Assembly (NCBI RefSeq): GCF_009792795.1
Contig: NZ_VKHQ01000005.1
Coordinates: forward strand, 186,001-250,000
Length of the DNA: 64,000 nt
Source: Cognatiluteimonas profundi
GTDB lineage: Bacteria > Pseudomonadota > Gammaproteobacteria > Xanthomonadales > Xanthomonadaceae
Direction of reading: 5' to 3'
In this document: positions 19,388 to 27,714 of the stretch, one piece after another
Layout of the letters: every line of letters begins with the position of its first letter
How positions within the stretch are numbered: position 1 is the first letter of the stretch
Position numbers and translations under genes: made by a program
Notes under the pieces: generated by a model
Database searches by the model: none
What the model was told of the DNA's origin: nothing
Seen by the model: the letters and a program-made list of their open reading frames with translations, nothing else

Positions 19388-20493
19388 AGCGCGCACTCAT
19401 CACGGGCATCACCGGGCAGGACGGCGCCTATCTGGCCGAATTCCTCCTCGACAAGGGCTATGAGGTCCACGGCATCAAGCGGCGCGCCTCTTCCTTCAAT
19501 ACCGAACGCATCGATCACCTGTACCAGGATCCGCATGAAAGCGGTCGCCGGCTGGTGCTGCATTACGGCGACCTCACCGACGCGACCAACCTGATCCGCA
19601 TCCTCCAGCAGGTCCAGCCGGACGAGGTCTACAACCTCGGGGCGCAGAGCCACGTGCAGGTGTCGTTCGAGACACCCGAATACACCGCGAATGCGGACGG
19701 AATCGGAACACTCCGCCTCCTGGAGGCGATCCGCATCCTCGGCCTGGAACACAAGACACGGTTCTACCAGGCATCGACATCGGAGTTGTTCGGAAAAGTA
19801 CAGGAAACCCCACAGCGGGAGACCACGCCGTTCTATCCGCGTTCGCCCTATGGCGTCGCCAAGCTGTATGCGTACTGGATCACGGTGAATTACCGCGAGG
19901 CCTATGGCCTGTTCGCCTGCAACGGAATCCTGTTCAATCACGAATCCCCGATCCGGGGCGAAACCTTCGTCACCCGCAAGATCACCCGCGCCCTGGCACG
20001 CATCCACCTGGGGCTGCAGGATTGCCTGTATCTGGGCAACCTCGATGCCCGCCGCGACTGGGGACACGCACGGGACTTCGTGGAAGCGCAATGGTTGATG
20101 CTGCAGCAGCCGACGGCCGAGGATTACGTGATCGCGACTGGCGTCCAGCATTCGGTGCGCGACTTCGTCGAGCGGGCTGCCTCGGAGATCGGTATCCGGA
20201 TGGAATGGCGCGGCCACGGTGCCGATGAGCATGGCGTCGTGGCCAATGCCCCAACGGAATCGAGAATCGCGTCGGGGCAGACGATCCTAGCCATCGATCC
20301 GCGCTATTACCGACCAGCTGAAGTCGACACCCTCTTGGGTGACGCCAGCAAGGCTCGAGCGAGCTTGGGATGGGCGCCGCGCACCAGTTTCGCCGAACTG
20401 GCGGCCGAAATGATGCGCGCCGACATGGCATTGGCACGACGCGATGCGCTGGTCGCCGATGCTGGATATCGAAAGCATCCGCCACTGGAATGA
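19384..20493 (+). CDS. gmd: GDP-mannose 4,6-dehydratase
   Basis: Converts GDP-D-mannose to GDP-4-keto-6-deoxy-D-mannose, the precursor of GDP-fucose, GDP-rhamnose, GDP-perosamine and related sugars. Extended SDR of 369 residues: Rossmann motif [10 protein letters not shown] (8-17), STSELFG, and the catalytic Tyr156-x3-Lys160 pair (YGVAK), followed by [13 protein letters not shown]. Starts inside the stop of TMTC-like protein 2 (ATGA). No GMER/Fcl, Rmd or Per partner is visible in the window, so the finishing enzyme must be elsewhere, or the GDP-mannose pool is the relevant link. Confidence 0.93.
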   Translation: MKRALITGITGQDGAYLAEFLLDKGYEVHGIKRRASSFNTERIDHLYQDPHESGRRLVLHYGDLTDATNLIRILQQVQPDEVYNLGAQSHVQVSFETPEYTANADGIGTLRLLEAIRILGLEHKTRFYQASTSELFGKVQETPQRETTPFYPRSPYGVAKLYAYWITVNYREAYGLFACNGILFNHESPIRGETFVTRKITRALARIHLGLQDCLYLGNLDARRDWGHARDFVEAQWLMLQQPTAEDYVIATGVQHSVRDFVERAASEIGIRMEWRGHGADEHGVVANAPTESRIASGQTILAIDPRYYRPAEVDTLLGDASKARASLGWAPRTSFAELAAEMMRADMALARRDALVADAGYRKHPPLE

Positions 20494-20762
20494 GCGGACT
20501 CGATCTACACCGCAATGTCCATTTCGCCGATAATTGCGGGCTGATCGGAAACGCATCCGTGCGAGGGCTTGGCGCCGGGGCCGCTGGCAATTTGCTCACA
20601 CCGCAATTGCCGGAGGGTGCCCTATATGCAAGCAGGCTCTGCGAACTCGGGTGCAACAGCCATGTCGGCCCAGAACCTGGAATGGTAAATACCACCCGCT
20701 GGGTCGTCGCCGCGGTAAGGCGTGCCCATTATCCGGGTTCCGTGAACCAACTGTCGTGCTGA
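20490..20762 (+). CDS. Small ORF of unknown function between gmd and wzx
   Basis: 90-codon frame whose ATG overlaps the gmd stop as ATGA, and whose stop overlaps the proposed GTG start of the flippase by 7 bp, so it fills the gap exactly. The protein ([20 protein letters not shown]...) is rich in Gly/Asn, has four Cys and no recognisable domain or membrane segment. The base composition is AT-richer than in upstream genes. It could be a real small gene, or the remnant of a longer one kept open by chance. Confidence 0.35.
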   Translation: MSGLDLHRNVHFADNCGLIGNASVRGLGAGAAGNLLTPQLPEGALYASRLCELGCNSHVGPEPGMVNTTRWVVAAVRRAHYPGSVNQLSC

Positions 20763-22075
20763 GGAAGTTCGCCAGTCCCGCTTGGGCGATGCTCGAATAT
20801 GGCTGGTATCCGCTGCTGTTGTTTATGGCAACACCTTGGTTCCTGCATCGACTTGGGACGGAGCAATACGGCAATTGGATGTTGCTCACGGCTACTGTCG
20901 GCTTCGGTGGGGTACTTAATGCGGGCACCGGAGCGGCAACGATTAAAGCCGTCTCTGCAGGTGTTGGCCGAGCCGCAAGCCACGATGCCGAGCGCGCAGT
21001 CAGGACAGCACTAGGAATCGCGCTGCTCGGCGGAGGCGGGTTGGCGTTGCTGGTGTTCTGCGTATTTTGGCTGGCTGGTGGCGAATTGCTTGGCAGAATG
21101 GGCAGCCCCATCCTCATAAAGCTGACCGGCGTCGCGGCGGCGCTCTTGATCTGGGTCGAACAACTGGACAATGTCTTCAGCTCGGCAATGAAGGGCGCCG
21201 AACAATTCGGGCAGGCCGCCCGCGTGGAGATCGCCAGCAAGACTCTGCAAATTCTTGCAGCCGCTGCAGTACTGCTGCCATGGCCTAATCTGTGGGCGCT
21301 ATATGTAGCGCTACTGCTCGTCTCAATATTGCGACTGCTCGCCAAAACCATCATTGCGAAACGGGTACTGGGCTTGTCCGATCTACATCCCTCGTTGTCA
21401 GGCACGGGAGAAATACTCCACTTCGCCAAATGGGGCTGGCTGCAAGGTGTTGGCGGCGTCCTATTCGGCGTCGCGGACCGCATGCTGGTGGGCTCGCTAC
21501 TTGGCGCGGCCAGCCTTGCCTATTTTTCGATTGCTTCGCAATTGGCGATGCAGGTCCATGCCGTCACAGCCGCTGGCTTGAGTGTGATCTTTCCTAAAGT
21601 GAGCCGAAAGCTGCAAGATGGAGGGTCATTTTCGCTTTGGCGCGTTACGAAACTGACTATGGCGGGCAATTTGTTGTTGAGCACCTTTATTGCCTTAATC
21701 CTGGTTCTTCTTGGCCCGATGCTCCTAAATACCTGGATTGGCGCAGAGCGTGCCGCTCCAACCGCGCAAATTCTTCCTTGGCTGGTCATTGCCTATTGGG
21801 TGCTGGCGCTGAACGTCGTGCCGTATTACGTCTTGCTTGGAATGGGTCGAATCCGATTCGTCGGTCTCACCGCCCTAACAGCCGGTACTGTCGCCGTGAT
21901 TGCGATGTACATGGCCATCTCTCGCGCGGGTCTGGTTGGCGCACCAGCAGGCAGGGGCGCCTATGCGGTGCTGTCGCTCGCGATGGTAGTTCCTTTGGCA
22001 CGGCACTTCATGCGCGAACGCAGTGCCCGGCTAACGGGACAACCCACCGCACCGGATATTGAGGATCTGCCGTGA
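20756..22075 (+). CDS. Wzx-type lipid-linked oligosaccharide flippase (MOP superfamily)
   Basis: 439-residue polytopic protein with about 12 hydrophobic segments and the polysaccharide-biosynthesis signature near the start (ATPWFLHRLGTEQYGNWMLL), then GAATIKAVSAGVG. Such proteins translocate undecaprenyl-diphosphate-linked sugars across the inner membrane. The GTG start at 20756 is inferred from the overlap with the preceding small ORF; an ATG at 20789 is possible, and neither has a convincing Shine-Dalgarno sequence. Codon use and base composition (more A/T, ATA and TTA codons) differ from the flanking pil genes, a sign of transfer. Implies at least one multi-sugar glycan is built here. Confidence 0.8.
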   Translation: MLRKFASPAWAMLEYGWYPLLLFMATPWFLHRLGTEQYGNWMLLTATVGFGGVLNAGTGAATIKAVSAGVGRAASHDAERAVRTALGIALLGGGGLALLVFCVFWLAGGELLGRMGSPILIKLTGVAAALLIWVEQLDNVFSSAMKGAEQFGQAARVEIASKTLQILAAAAVLLPWPNLWALYVALLLVSILRLLAKTIIAKRVLGLSDLHPSLSGTGEILHFAKWGWLQGVGGVLFGVADRMLVGSLLGAASLAYFSIASQLAMQVHAVTAAGLSVIFPKVSRKLQDGGSFSLWRVTKLTMAGNLLLSTFIALILVLLGPMLLNTWIGAERAAPTAQILPWLVIAYWVLALNVVPYYVLLGMGRIRFVGLTALTAGTVAVIAMYMAISRAGLVGAPAGRGAYAVLSLAMVVPLARHFMRERSARLTGQPTAPDIEDLP

Positions 22076-22254
22076 ATGCCTTTCTCGCGGCCCGTCCCCG
22101 CTGCGGGGAGTGTCACTTCGAAACCTCGGGTACGTTGTCCGACATCCAGCGGGTTGCAGGCAGATTTCTTGCACGGCCATCGTTTGCCCTCCCCGGAAAC
22201 GGGGCCAGCGCGGAACACCTGTTGATCGTTCTAACTCAAATGACTGAATCATGA
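22072..22254 (+). CDS. Small ORF of unknown function between wzx and fkbM-type gene
   Basis: 60-codon frame whose GTG start overlaps the flippase stop (GTGA) and whose TGA overlaps the ATG of the methyltransferase gene (ATGA): a 4-bp overlap at each end, as expected for a genuine member of a coupled operon. The product has a CGEC pair near the N-terminus (Cys11, Cys14) and no recognised domain. If it is not translated, the spacer is 175 bp of otherwise featureless DNA. Confidence 0.45.
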   Translation: MNAFLAARPRCGECHFETSGTLSDIQRVAGRFLARPSFALPGNGASAEHLLIVLTQMTES

Positions 22255-22982
22255 GCACTTTCGATCTCGAACGATTGGTCCGCCGAACAGCTAATCGCCT
22301 CGGCGTGGATGTCCACCGCCACCGACCCAAAAATTCGGAAGTCGGGCGGCTGACCATGATGCTGGCTTGCCATGGCGTTGATGTCGTATTCGACGTCGGA
22401 GCGAATATCGGCCAATTCGCCCAATCCTTGCGTGAAGCGGGCTATCAAGGCCGCACGGTGTCCTTCGAGCCATTATCGGCCGCGCACGCGCAGCTGCTGC
22501 GCGCAAGCGAAGGCGATGTCCAATGGCAGGTCGCTCCGCGCACCGCCATCGGCGATCACGAAGGCGAGGTCGAGATGCACATCGCCGGAAATTCGGTGAG
22601 TAGCTCCGCACTGGGCATGCTTGGCAGCCACGCCAAGGCCGACCCCGCTTCGGCCTACGTCGGCACGGAACGCGCGCGTCTATCGCGCTTGGACGTGCTG
22701 TCGCGTGACTATCTTCGTACGGGCTCGGTGCCGTTTCTCAAGATCGATACGCAAGGATATGAGGATCGGGTTCTGGCTGGCGCAACGGAACTGCTTCGCA
22801 ACGTTGCCGGTCTGCAGCTGGAGTTGTCGTTCGTCCCACTGTATGAGGGCCAGCAACTGTTCGATACCCTGGTCAATCGTCTGAACGCTCTAGGCTTCTC
22901 GATCTGGGGTGTATGGCCAGGATTTTACGATCCATCCAATGGACGCATGCTCCAGGTAGACGTCGCCTTTTTTCGCGACTGA
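22251..22982 (+). CDS. FkbM family SAM-dependent methyltransferase
   Basis: 243 residues. SAM-binding motif I VVFDVGANIGQFA (about 45-57), SFEP motif, and the FkbM signature FLKIDTQGYEDRVLAGA (~163-179). FkbM proteins O-methylate sugars or polyketides; next to glycosyltransferase genes the usual target is a hydroxyl on a glycan. Overlaps the preceding small ORF by 4 bp; 6 bp separate it from the following GT2 gene. The specific target sugar is unknown. Confidence 0.85.
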   Translation: MSTFDLERLVRRTANRLGVDVHRHRPKNSEVGRLTMMLACHGVDVVFDVGANIGQFAQSLREAGYQGRTVSFEPLSAAHAQLLRASEGDVQWQVAPRTAIGDHEGEVEMHIAGNSVSSSALGMLGSHAKADPASAYVGTERARLSRLDVLSRDYLRTGSVPFLKIDTQGYEDRVLAGATELLRNVAGLQLELSFVPLYEGQQLFDTLVNRLNALGFSIWGVWPGFYDPSNGRMLQVDVAFFRD

Positions 22983-22988
22983 TCAACG

Positions 22989-23774
22989 ATGGAAATCCAC
23001 CGCAGCCTTGCTGAAGCTCGCCATCCCACACCACGTCTATCGATCATTATCGCGACGTGGAACGCGGCGCGTACGCTCGAACGCTGCCTGGATTCTCTCT
23101 TCAGCCAAAGCTTTGCGCGGTGGGAACTGCTGGTTGCAGATGCAGCATCGACGGATGGCACGACTGACATCATTCGCAAAAATACGGATCGGATTGCGTG
23201 GTGGCGAAGTGAGAAAGATCGCGGCATCTACGATGCCTGGAACCATGCTCTGGTTCACGCCACCGGTGATTACGTTACTTTTCTTGGCGCAGACGACGCG
23301 CTTCATTCCGAAGACGTTCTCGAACGAATGTTCGCCGCCATTGGCAGCACTCAGTACGACTTGGTGAGTTCCCGTTGCCTGCTGCGTGACGCTGACTGGC
23401 ATCCGCTGGGTGAAGCAGGCAAGCCATGGAATCATGCGAGGCTGCCGCGGCGAATGGGCATCACTCACCCGGGGCTCTTGCATCGAAGAGAGCTATTCGC
23501 TCTATATGGCGAATTCGACGCGAGCTTGCGGATCGTTGGCGATCTCGAATTCCTGCTTCGTCTGCCTGATGACATTCGAACCTTGCACATTCCGTTTGTT
23601 TCAATTGACGTTCAGAATGATGGCGTCAGCCGCAAGCAATTCTGGTGCCGCTTGCGCGAGCGACGATTGGTCCATGCGCGATGCGCGCGCGTCGGCCGTT
23701 TCCGTGCGGACCTTTACTGGCTGGACAAGGCGTGGCGCATGCCGATCGCGCGACTGCTCGGATTGCAGCACTGA
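22989..23774 (+). CDS. Family 2 glycosyltransferase (GT-A)
   Basis: 261-residue soluble GT2. The N-terminal GT-A core is visible: LSIIIATWNAARTLERCLDSL, DAASTDGT, and the metal-binding acidic segment FLGADDAL (~100), followed by RGIYDAWNHAL, a pattern frequent in putative colanic-acid/O-antigen transferases of the WcaA group. Sits between the FkbM and GT4 genes with gaps of 5-6 bp, so one operon. Donor and acceptor unknown. Confidence 0.85.
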   Translation: MEIHRSLAEARHPTPRLSIIIATWNAARTLERCLDSLFSQSFARWELLVADAASTDGTTDIIRKNTDRIAWWRSEKDRGIYDAWNHALVHATGDYVTFLGADDALHSEDVLERMFAAIGSTQYDLVSSRCLLRDADWHPLGEAGKPWNHARLPRRMGITHPGLLHRRELFALYGEFDASLRIVGDLEFLLRLPDDIRTLHIPFVSIDVQNDGVSRKQFWCRLRERRLVHARCARVGRFRADLYWLDKAWRMPIARLLGLQH

Positions 23775-23779
23775 TTTCG

Positions 23780-24868
23780 ATGCGAATTCTTTTCCTTGGC
23801 AAGCGCTACTACACCAACAAGGATGCGCTGCGCGAGCGCTACGGGCGTATCTATCAATTGCCGTTTCGGTGGCATGCCGCCGGTCAATCCGTTGAGCTAG
23901 TGTTGATCGATTACCGCGGAGTGCGGGCTGAGCACACTGACGTCGATGGTTTCCCGGTGCACTCCCTGCCAATGTTGACTCCGATGACGTGCCTGCGCCT
24001 GCGGTCGTTGGCGCGCCAGTTACGGCCCGATGTCATTGTCGCCAGTGGCGACTGCTTCATTGGCCTTGCCGGGCTGCGGCTGGCACAGCAGTTCGGGGCA
24101 TCGTTCGTCTTTGACGCCTATGACGACTACCGCACGTTTGGCGCGTATCGCGCATTCCTCGGTTGGGATGCATTCGGTTACCTGCGTCGCCATTCGACGC
24201 TGGTCCTATACGCAAGCAGGGTCTTGGCGGATGAGCATTGTGCAGCGGCAGCGGTGCATGTCGTTCCCAACGGGGTCGATCCCGGTCAATTCCGACCCAT
24301 CGACCGCAACGTTTCGAGGGGGCGCGCGGCTCTGGTCAACGGCGATGCGGCGTTGGTCGGTTACTTCGGTGGCATGGACGCAGAACGCGGCGTCGAGGAC
24401 CTTGTCGAGGCTGTTGGCATTCTCAATGCGAATGGCCAATCCGTACGCCTGGTGCTTTGCGGCCCCATGCGGCGAGGCCTGACGATTGATCATCCATGGG
24501 TCGATTGGCGTGGCGCCGTGGAGCACGCGGTGATTCCGGACTTCATCAATGCGTGCGACGTGGTCGTGCTGCCGTACCGCCGCGGACCGATCATCGACAT
24601 GGCATCATCATGCAAGATCGCCGAATACCTGCTCTGTGAACGGCCGCTGGTAGCGACCGACACCCCGAACTTCGTCAGGAACTTTCCGCGGCAGGCCGGC
24701 GAGTTGGGGGCGGCGTTGTGTCGCCCCGCTGATCCGGTAGACCTGGCGCGCGCCATCGCTATGCAGCTGCAACGCCAGCTACTTGTCAGTCGACCCGACG
24801 AGCACACGTGGTCGCGAATTGCCGGCGATGCCCTGGTGGCGCTCGAGCGCGTGACCGGGCTGCGCTAG
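23780..24868 (+). CDS. Family 4 glycosyltransferase (GT-B)
   Basis: 362 residues beginning MRILFLGKRYYTNKDALRERYG. The GT-B layout is visible: N-terminal domain, then a linker at VHVVPNGVDPGQF (typical of GT4), YFGGMDAERGVEDLVEA, and a C-terminal nucleotide-sugar region with SSCKIAEYLLCERPLVAT. An upstream ATG at 23645 would overlap the GT2 gene widely and only reads its other frame. Last gene on the plus strand in the island; it overlaps the 3' end of the decayed methyltransferase on the other strand. Confidence 0.85.
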   Translation: MRILFLGKRYYTNKDALRERYGRIYQLPFRWHAAGQSVELVLIDYRGVRAEHTDVDGFPVHSLPMLTPMTCLRLRSLARQLRPDVIVASGDCFIGLAGLRLAQQFGASFVFDAYDDYRTFGAYRAFLGWDAFGYLRRHSTLVLYASRVLADEHCAAAAVHVVPNGVDPGQFRPIDRNVSRGRAALVNGDAALVGYFGGMDAERGVEDLVEAVGILNANGQSVRLVLCGPMRRGLTIDHPWVDWRGAVEHAVIPDFINACDVVVLPYRRGPIIDMASSCKIAEYLLCERPLVATDTPNFVRNFPRQAGELGAALCRPADPVDLARAIAMQLQRQLLVSRPDEHTWSRIAGDALVALERVTGLR

Positions 24869-25395
24869 GTCGCGAAGGCCTTGCAGACAAAATACACTTG
24901 GTACTGCCAGCGCAACGACTAAAGCGCCAGCGCCTGTACGAGGCGCAAGGGCTTGGCCAGCACCGGCCCCTGCGCAATCCACGCCACGCTCAATGGGTTC
25001 AGATCACGCCACCGCGCACGCACTCAAGGCCGGCGCCACGTGGCAGTGCCATCCATTCGTGCAGCGGGCGGACGGTTTCGCAGATCGCGGTCTGACTGCC
25101 CCGCCATATAAGCCCAACCGGCGCGAGGAAATCAGCGTTCGGCAGCATTCGATGGCTTTCACGGAAATATCGATTCCGGAGGCACACGCACCTCGACGCT
25201 GCAGTTCCGAAAGCCACGCGCCTGTGTCGCAGGCGATGTGAGCACCGCGCGGCCGTCCAGCCGGCCCAGTCGATGGGCGGCTCGCTTGACTTGCCATGGC
25301 ACACCACTTCGTCGAAGCCTGCACGGAGTAGTACTTCTCATCGTGGACCTGTGCACTTGGTCATGGCCGATAGCGCTCTGGTCGAGTTCCGTCAT
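24865..25395 (-). pseudogene. Decayed class I SAM-dependent methyltransferase
   Basis: No intact frame, but pieces of a sugar-cluster methyltransferase are visible in order on the minus strand. The ATG at 25395 (MTELDQSAIGHDQ) is followed in another frame by HDEKYYSVQAS, and then by ACDTGAWLSELQRRGACASG and IDIS, a damaged motif I (expected DVGCGTGAWL). The 3' end reads KPLRLVQALAL, a TAG stop, then SLRWQYQVYFVCKA before the final TAG at 24865, like a normal methyltransferase C-terminus. At least two frameshifts and one nonsense codon are needed. The original ATG overlapped the stop of the upstream GT4 gene (ATGA), so it was once the third gene of that operon. Confidence 0.7.
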
Positions 25396-26558
25396 GCCCT
25401 GCTCCGGTCCAGGTCGCGCAAAGCGACATGCAAGTTTTGCGAGAAATGATCCCACCCATACGCAGATGCAGCGCCCACACAACGCGCCCGCATCTGCGCG
25501 TCACCTCGCTTGGAGATCCATCGCTGCACTTGCGTAGCAAATCCGGTGTAATCACCTGCCGCCACCAGGCTGCCCGTGACGCCGTCCACCACAGCATCAG
25601 GTACGCCGCCAACGGCAAAGGCGACCGTGGGCAGTCCATGCGCTGCAGCCTCAATGGCGACCATGCCGAAACCCTCGACATCACCAGGCAGGTCGACGAC
25701 TGGGAAGACGTGGACATTAGCGGCGCGATAAGCGGCCGCGAGCGCATCGTCGTCGCAATGTGGAAGCATGCACACGGCAGAGGCGACGCCCGCGAGCTCC
25801 GCTTGGCCGAGGATGCGTGCGTGTTCGGAGTCAGCGGCGGGCCGAACGGCATCGCTCGCGTCGGCCCCGATCACTAGCAAAAGCACGTCCGGGCACTGCG
25901 ATACGATGGCCGGGAATGCTTCGCGGATGAATTCCGCCAGCCCCTTGCGCCGGGTGAGTCGACCCACCGACAGCAACAGCGGCCGGTCGCCCCAGCCACG
26001 CTGCGTTCGCTCGCGAACCGCCGCATCACTGTCCAGTGGCGGCAATTTCGTGCCCGGATGCAGGATGCGGATGGTATTTTCGGCAACGCCACGCTCGATT
26101 GCCAGACGTCGGGTATTCGCGCTGTTGACCAGCACGAGATCAGCGCGCCGGATGAAAGGCAACCAGATGCGCTGATAGATGACACTTGGCGCGATCAGGT
26201 CTAGCCCATGCAGGTAGACCGCGAAGTGAGCGCCCGAGCGCCGGGCTGCCCACCACGCGAATGGCGCTGTCAGCCCACTGCCAGCCACGACCAAGGCAAG
26301 GTCCTGCTTGGTGAAATTCCCGGTCGCGTGTGCGGCTGCCAGGAGGAATCGAAGTAACGGGTGATGGGGGACTTCGCGGGTGCGCGTTCCGCGGGGCAGG
26401 AACACCGCGCACCCCTCCGGACCTATTGCGCGCAGGTCGTAGACCTTGGCCAGCGACTGCGCCAGATGCTCGACGAGACGTTCCATGCCTCCGCGCAGTG
26501 GCGGCAAGTTGCGGGTGATTAGAAGTGCCTTCGGCCGCGGATCTGCCGACTTATCCAT
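25392..26558 (-). CDS. Family 4 glycosyltransferase (GT-B)
   Basis: 388-residue GT4. Begins near LITRNLPPLRGGMERL (the G-G-M-E loop typical of GT4 acceptor domains), has the interdomain segment IRILHPGTKLPPL, LLSVGRLTRRKGL, and the nucleotide-sugar motif VEGFGMVAIEAAAHGLPTV with the E-x7-E pair. Starts 8 bp inside the 3' end of the DPM-like GT2 gene and its TGA overlaps the start of the decayed methyltransferase, so the three once formed one coupled operon. Sugar specificity unknown. Confidence 0.88.
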   Translation of the reverse strand: MDKSADPRPKALLITRNLPPLRGGMERLVEHLAQSLAKVYDLRAIGPEGCAVFLPRGTRTREVPHHPLLRFLLAAAHATGNFTKQDLALVVAGSGLTAPFAWWAARRSGAHFAVYLHGLDLIAPSVIYQRIWLPFIRRADLVLVNSANTRRLAIERGVAENTIRILHPGTKLPPLDSDAAVRERTQRGWGDRPLLLSVGRLTRRKGLAEFIREAFPAIVSQCPDVLLLVIGADASDAVRPAADSEHARILGQAELAGVASAVCMLPHCDDDALAAAYRAANVHVFPVVDLPGDVEGFGMVAIEAAAHGLPTVAFAVGGVPDAVVDGVTGSLVAAGDYTGFATQVQRWISKRGDAQMRARCVGAASAYGWDHFSQNLHVALRDLDRSRA

Positions 26559-27405
26559 CGCGCCGATACGTCAGGTTGGTGATCTGCTCGGAGATCAGTC
26601 CGATAAGGAAGACGATCACCGCCGCACTGAGCAACAACGCGCTCATGTTGGTGAAGCGGTGCTCGAAATAAAACGTATACGCGTAATAGCCCAGGCCGAG
26701 CAGGCCGAATACGAAGGCCGCCGGCGCAAACAACTTCAGCGGCGAATACAGCGTCGCGATCTTGAAGATGATCAGCAGGAAGCGTACGCCGTCGCGCAGC
26801 GGGCGGATGTGGCTGCCCGTGCCCACGCGCCTGGCGACCGGGATCGACACGTAGGCAACCGGATAGGCGCTGCGGAAGAACGCCATGGTGCTGGTCGTGG
26901 GATAGCTGAAGCCGTTCGGCAGCAGGTGCAGGAATTCACGGAATTTGTCGGCGCGGACCGCGCGGAATCCGGACGTCAGGTCGGCGATGTGGTGGCCGGT
27001 CATCCAGCTGGCGAGCCGGTTGTAGAAGGCATTGGCGGCGCCACGGCCGCGATTGGCCTGGCCATCGGCATTGCGTGCGCCCACCACCATGTCGTAGCCG
27101 GCATCGAGCTTGTCGAGCAGCGACTGGATCAGTTGCGGATCGTGCTGGCCATCGGCGTCCATGAAGACGAGGACATCCCCGGTGGCGGCCCGGGCACCGC
27201 GCTTGATCGCCGCACCATTGCCCATCGAGTAGGGGGAATGCAGCGTCCGCACCCCGTTGTCGGCGGCGACCATCGCTGTCGCATCGGTGGAGCCGTCGTC
27301 CACGACGATGATCTCGGCGTCGGGAAACCGCGCACGCAGGGCCGGCAGCGTCCGCTGCAGGCCCTCGGCTTCGTTCTTTGCGGGCAGGATGACCGAGATG
27401 CGCAT
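26551..27405 (-). CDS. DPM/DPG-synthase-like family 2 glycosyltransferase (polyprenyl-phosphate sugar synthase candidate)
   Basis: 284 residues. GT-A core with VILPAKNEAEGL, VVDDGSTDAT and the metal-binding MDADGQHDP; ends with two hydrophobic segments (about 215-240 and 250-272) after the RRVGTGSHIRPLRDG stretch typical of the DPM/DPG-synthase-like group. Such enzymes load one sugar onto a polyprenyl phosphate at the inner membrane, the donor form used by GT-C transferases. It could therefore feed the GT-C and TMTC-like proteins beside pilA; this link is inference. First gene of the minus-strand operon. Confidence 0.82.
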   Translation of the reverse strand: MRISVILPAKNEAEGLQRTLPALRARFPDAEIIVVDDGSTDATAMVAADNGVRTLHSPYSMGNGAAIKRGARAATGDVLVFMDADGQHDPQLIQSLLDKLDAGYDMVVGARNADGQANRGRGAANAFYNRLASWMTGHHIADLTSGFRAVRADKFREFLHLLPNGFSYPTTSTMAFFRSAYPVAYVSIPVARRVGTGSHIRPLRDGVRFLLIIFKIATLYSPLKLFAPAAFVFGLLGLGYYAYTFYFEHRFTNMSALLLSAAVIVFLIGLISEQITNLTYRRDG

Positions 27406-27714
27406 GGAACTCCCCTTTCGGGGCGAAGCGTAGCGTGAAAGCGGATGGCGGGGTCGGGACGTCGTGCTCCATGGAGGAGATCGGTTGGCGTGCCCCCATC
27501 CGCCTTAGGCACCTTCCCCTGCTTTGCAGGGGAAGGGAGGGAGCGGGAGCAAGTCAAAGGCCGCGGGAGCCGTGCATTCAGATTCCGCAGCTTGGGGCGG
27601 GCGGAATCGGGAATGCGAAGGCGCTTCCAGTTTGGCGGCGCCGGGTTTCACCTTGCGTTCGCGCGCCGCGGACTTTGGGGTAAAGTCGGGCTGGGGAATA
27701 CCGAGAGGATGATC
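27406..27714. repeat. Intergenic spacer with a partial copy of the 131-bp repeat
   Basis: 309 bp between divergent genes, no coding frame with support. At about 27493-27545 lies a diverged copy of the left half of the repeat at 7440 (CCCATCCGCC...GGCACCTTC, then the hairpin TTCCCCTGCTTTGCAGGGGA). The rest should hold the promoters for the GT2 operon and pilB, but I see no convincing sigma-70 or sigma-54 match. Confidence 0.6.

Noticed and set aside
24869-25391. Three overlapping small minus-strand genes of unknown function
   Set aside because: Their pieces line up as one frameshifted methyltransferase, so they are listed as one pseudogene.
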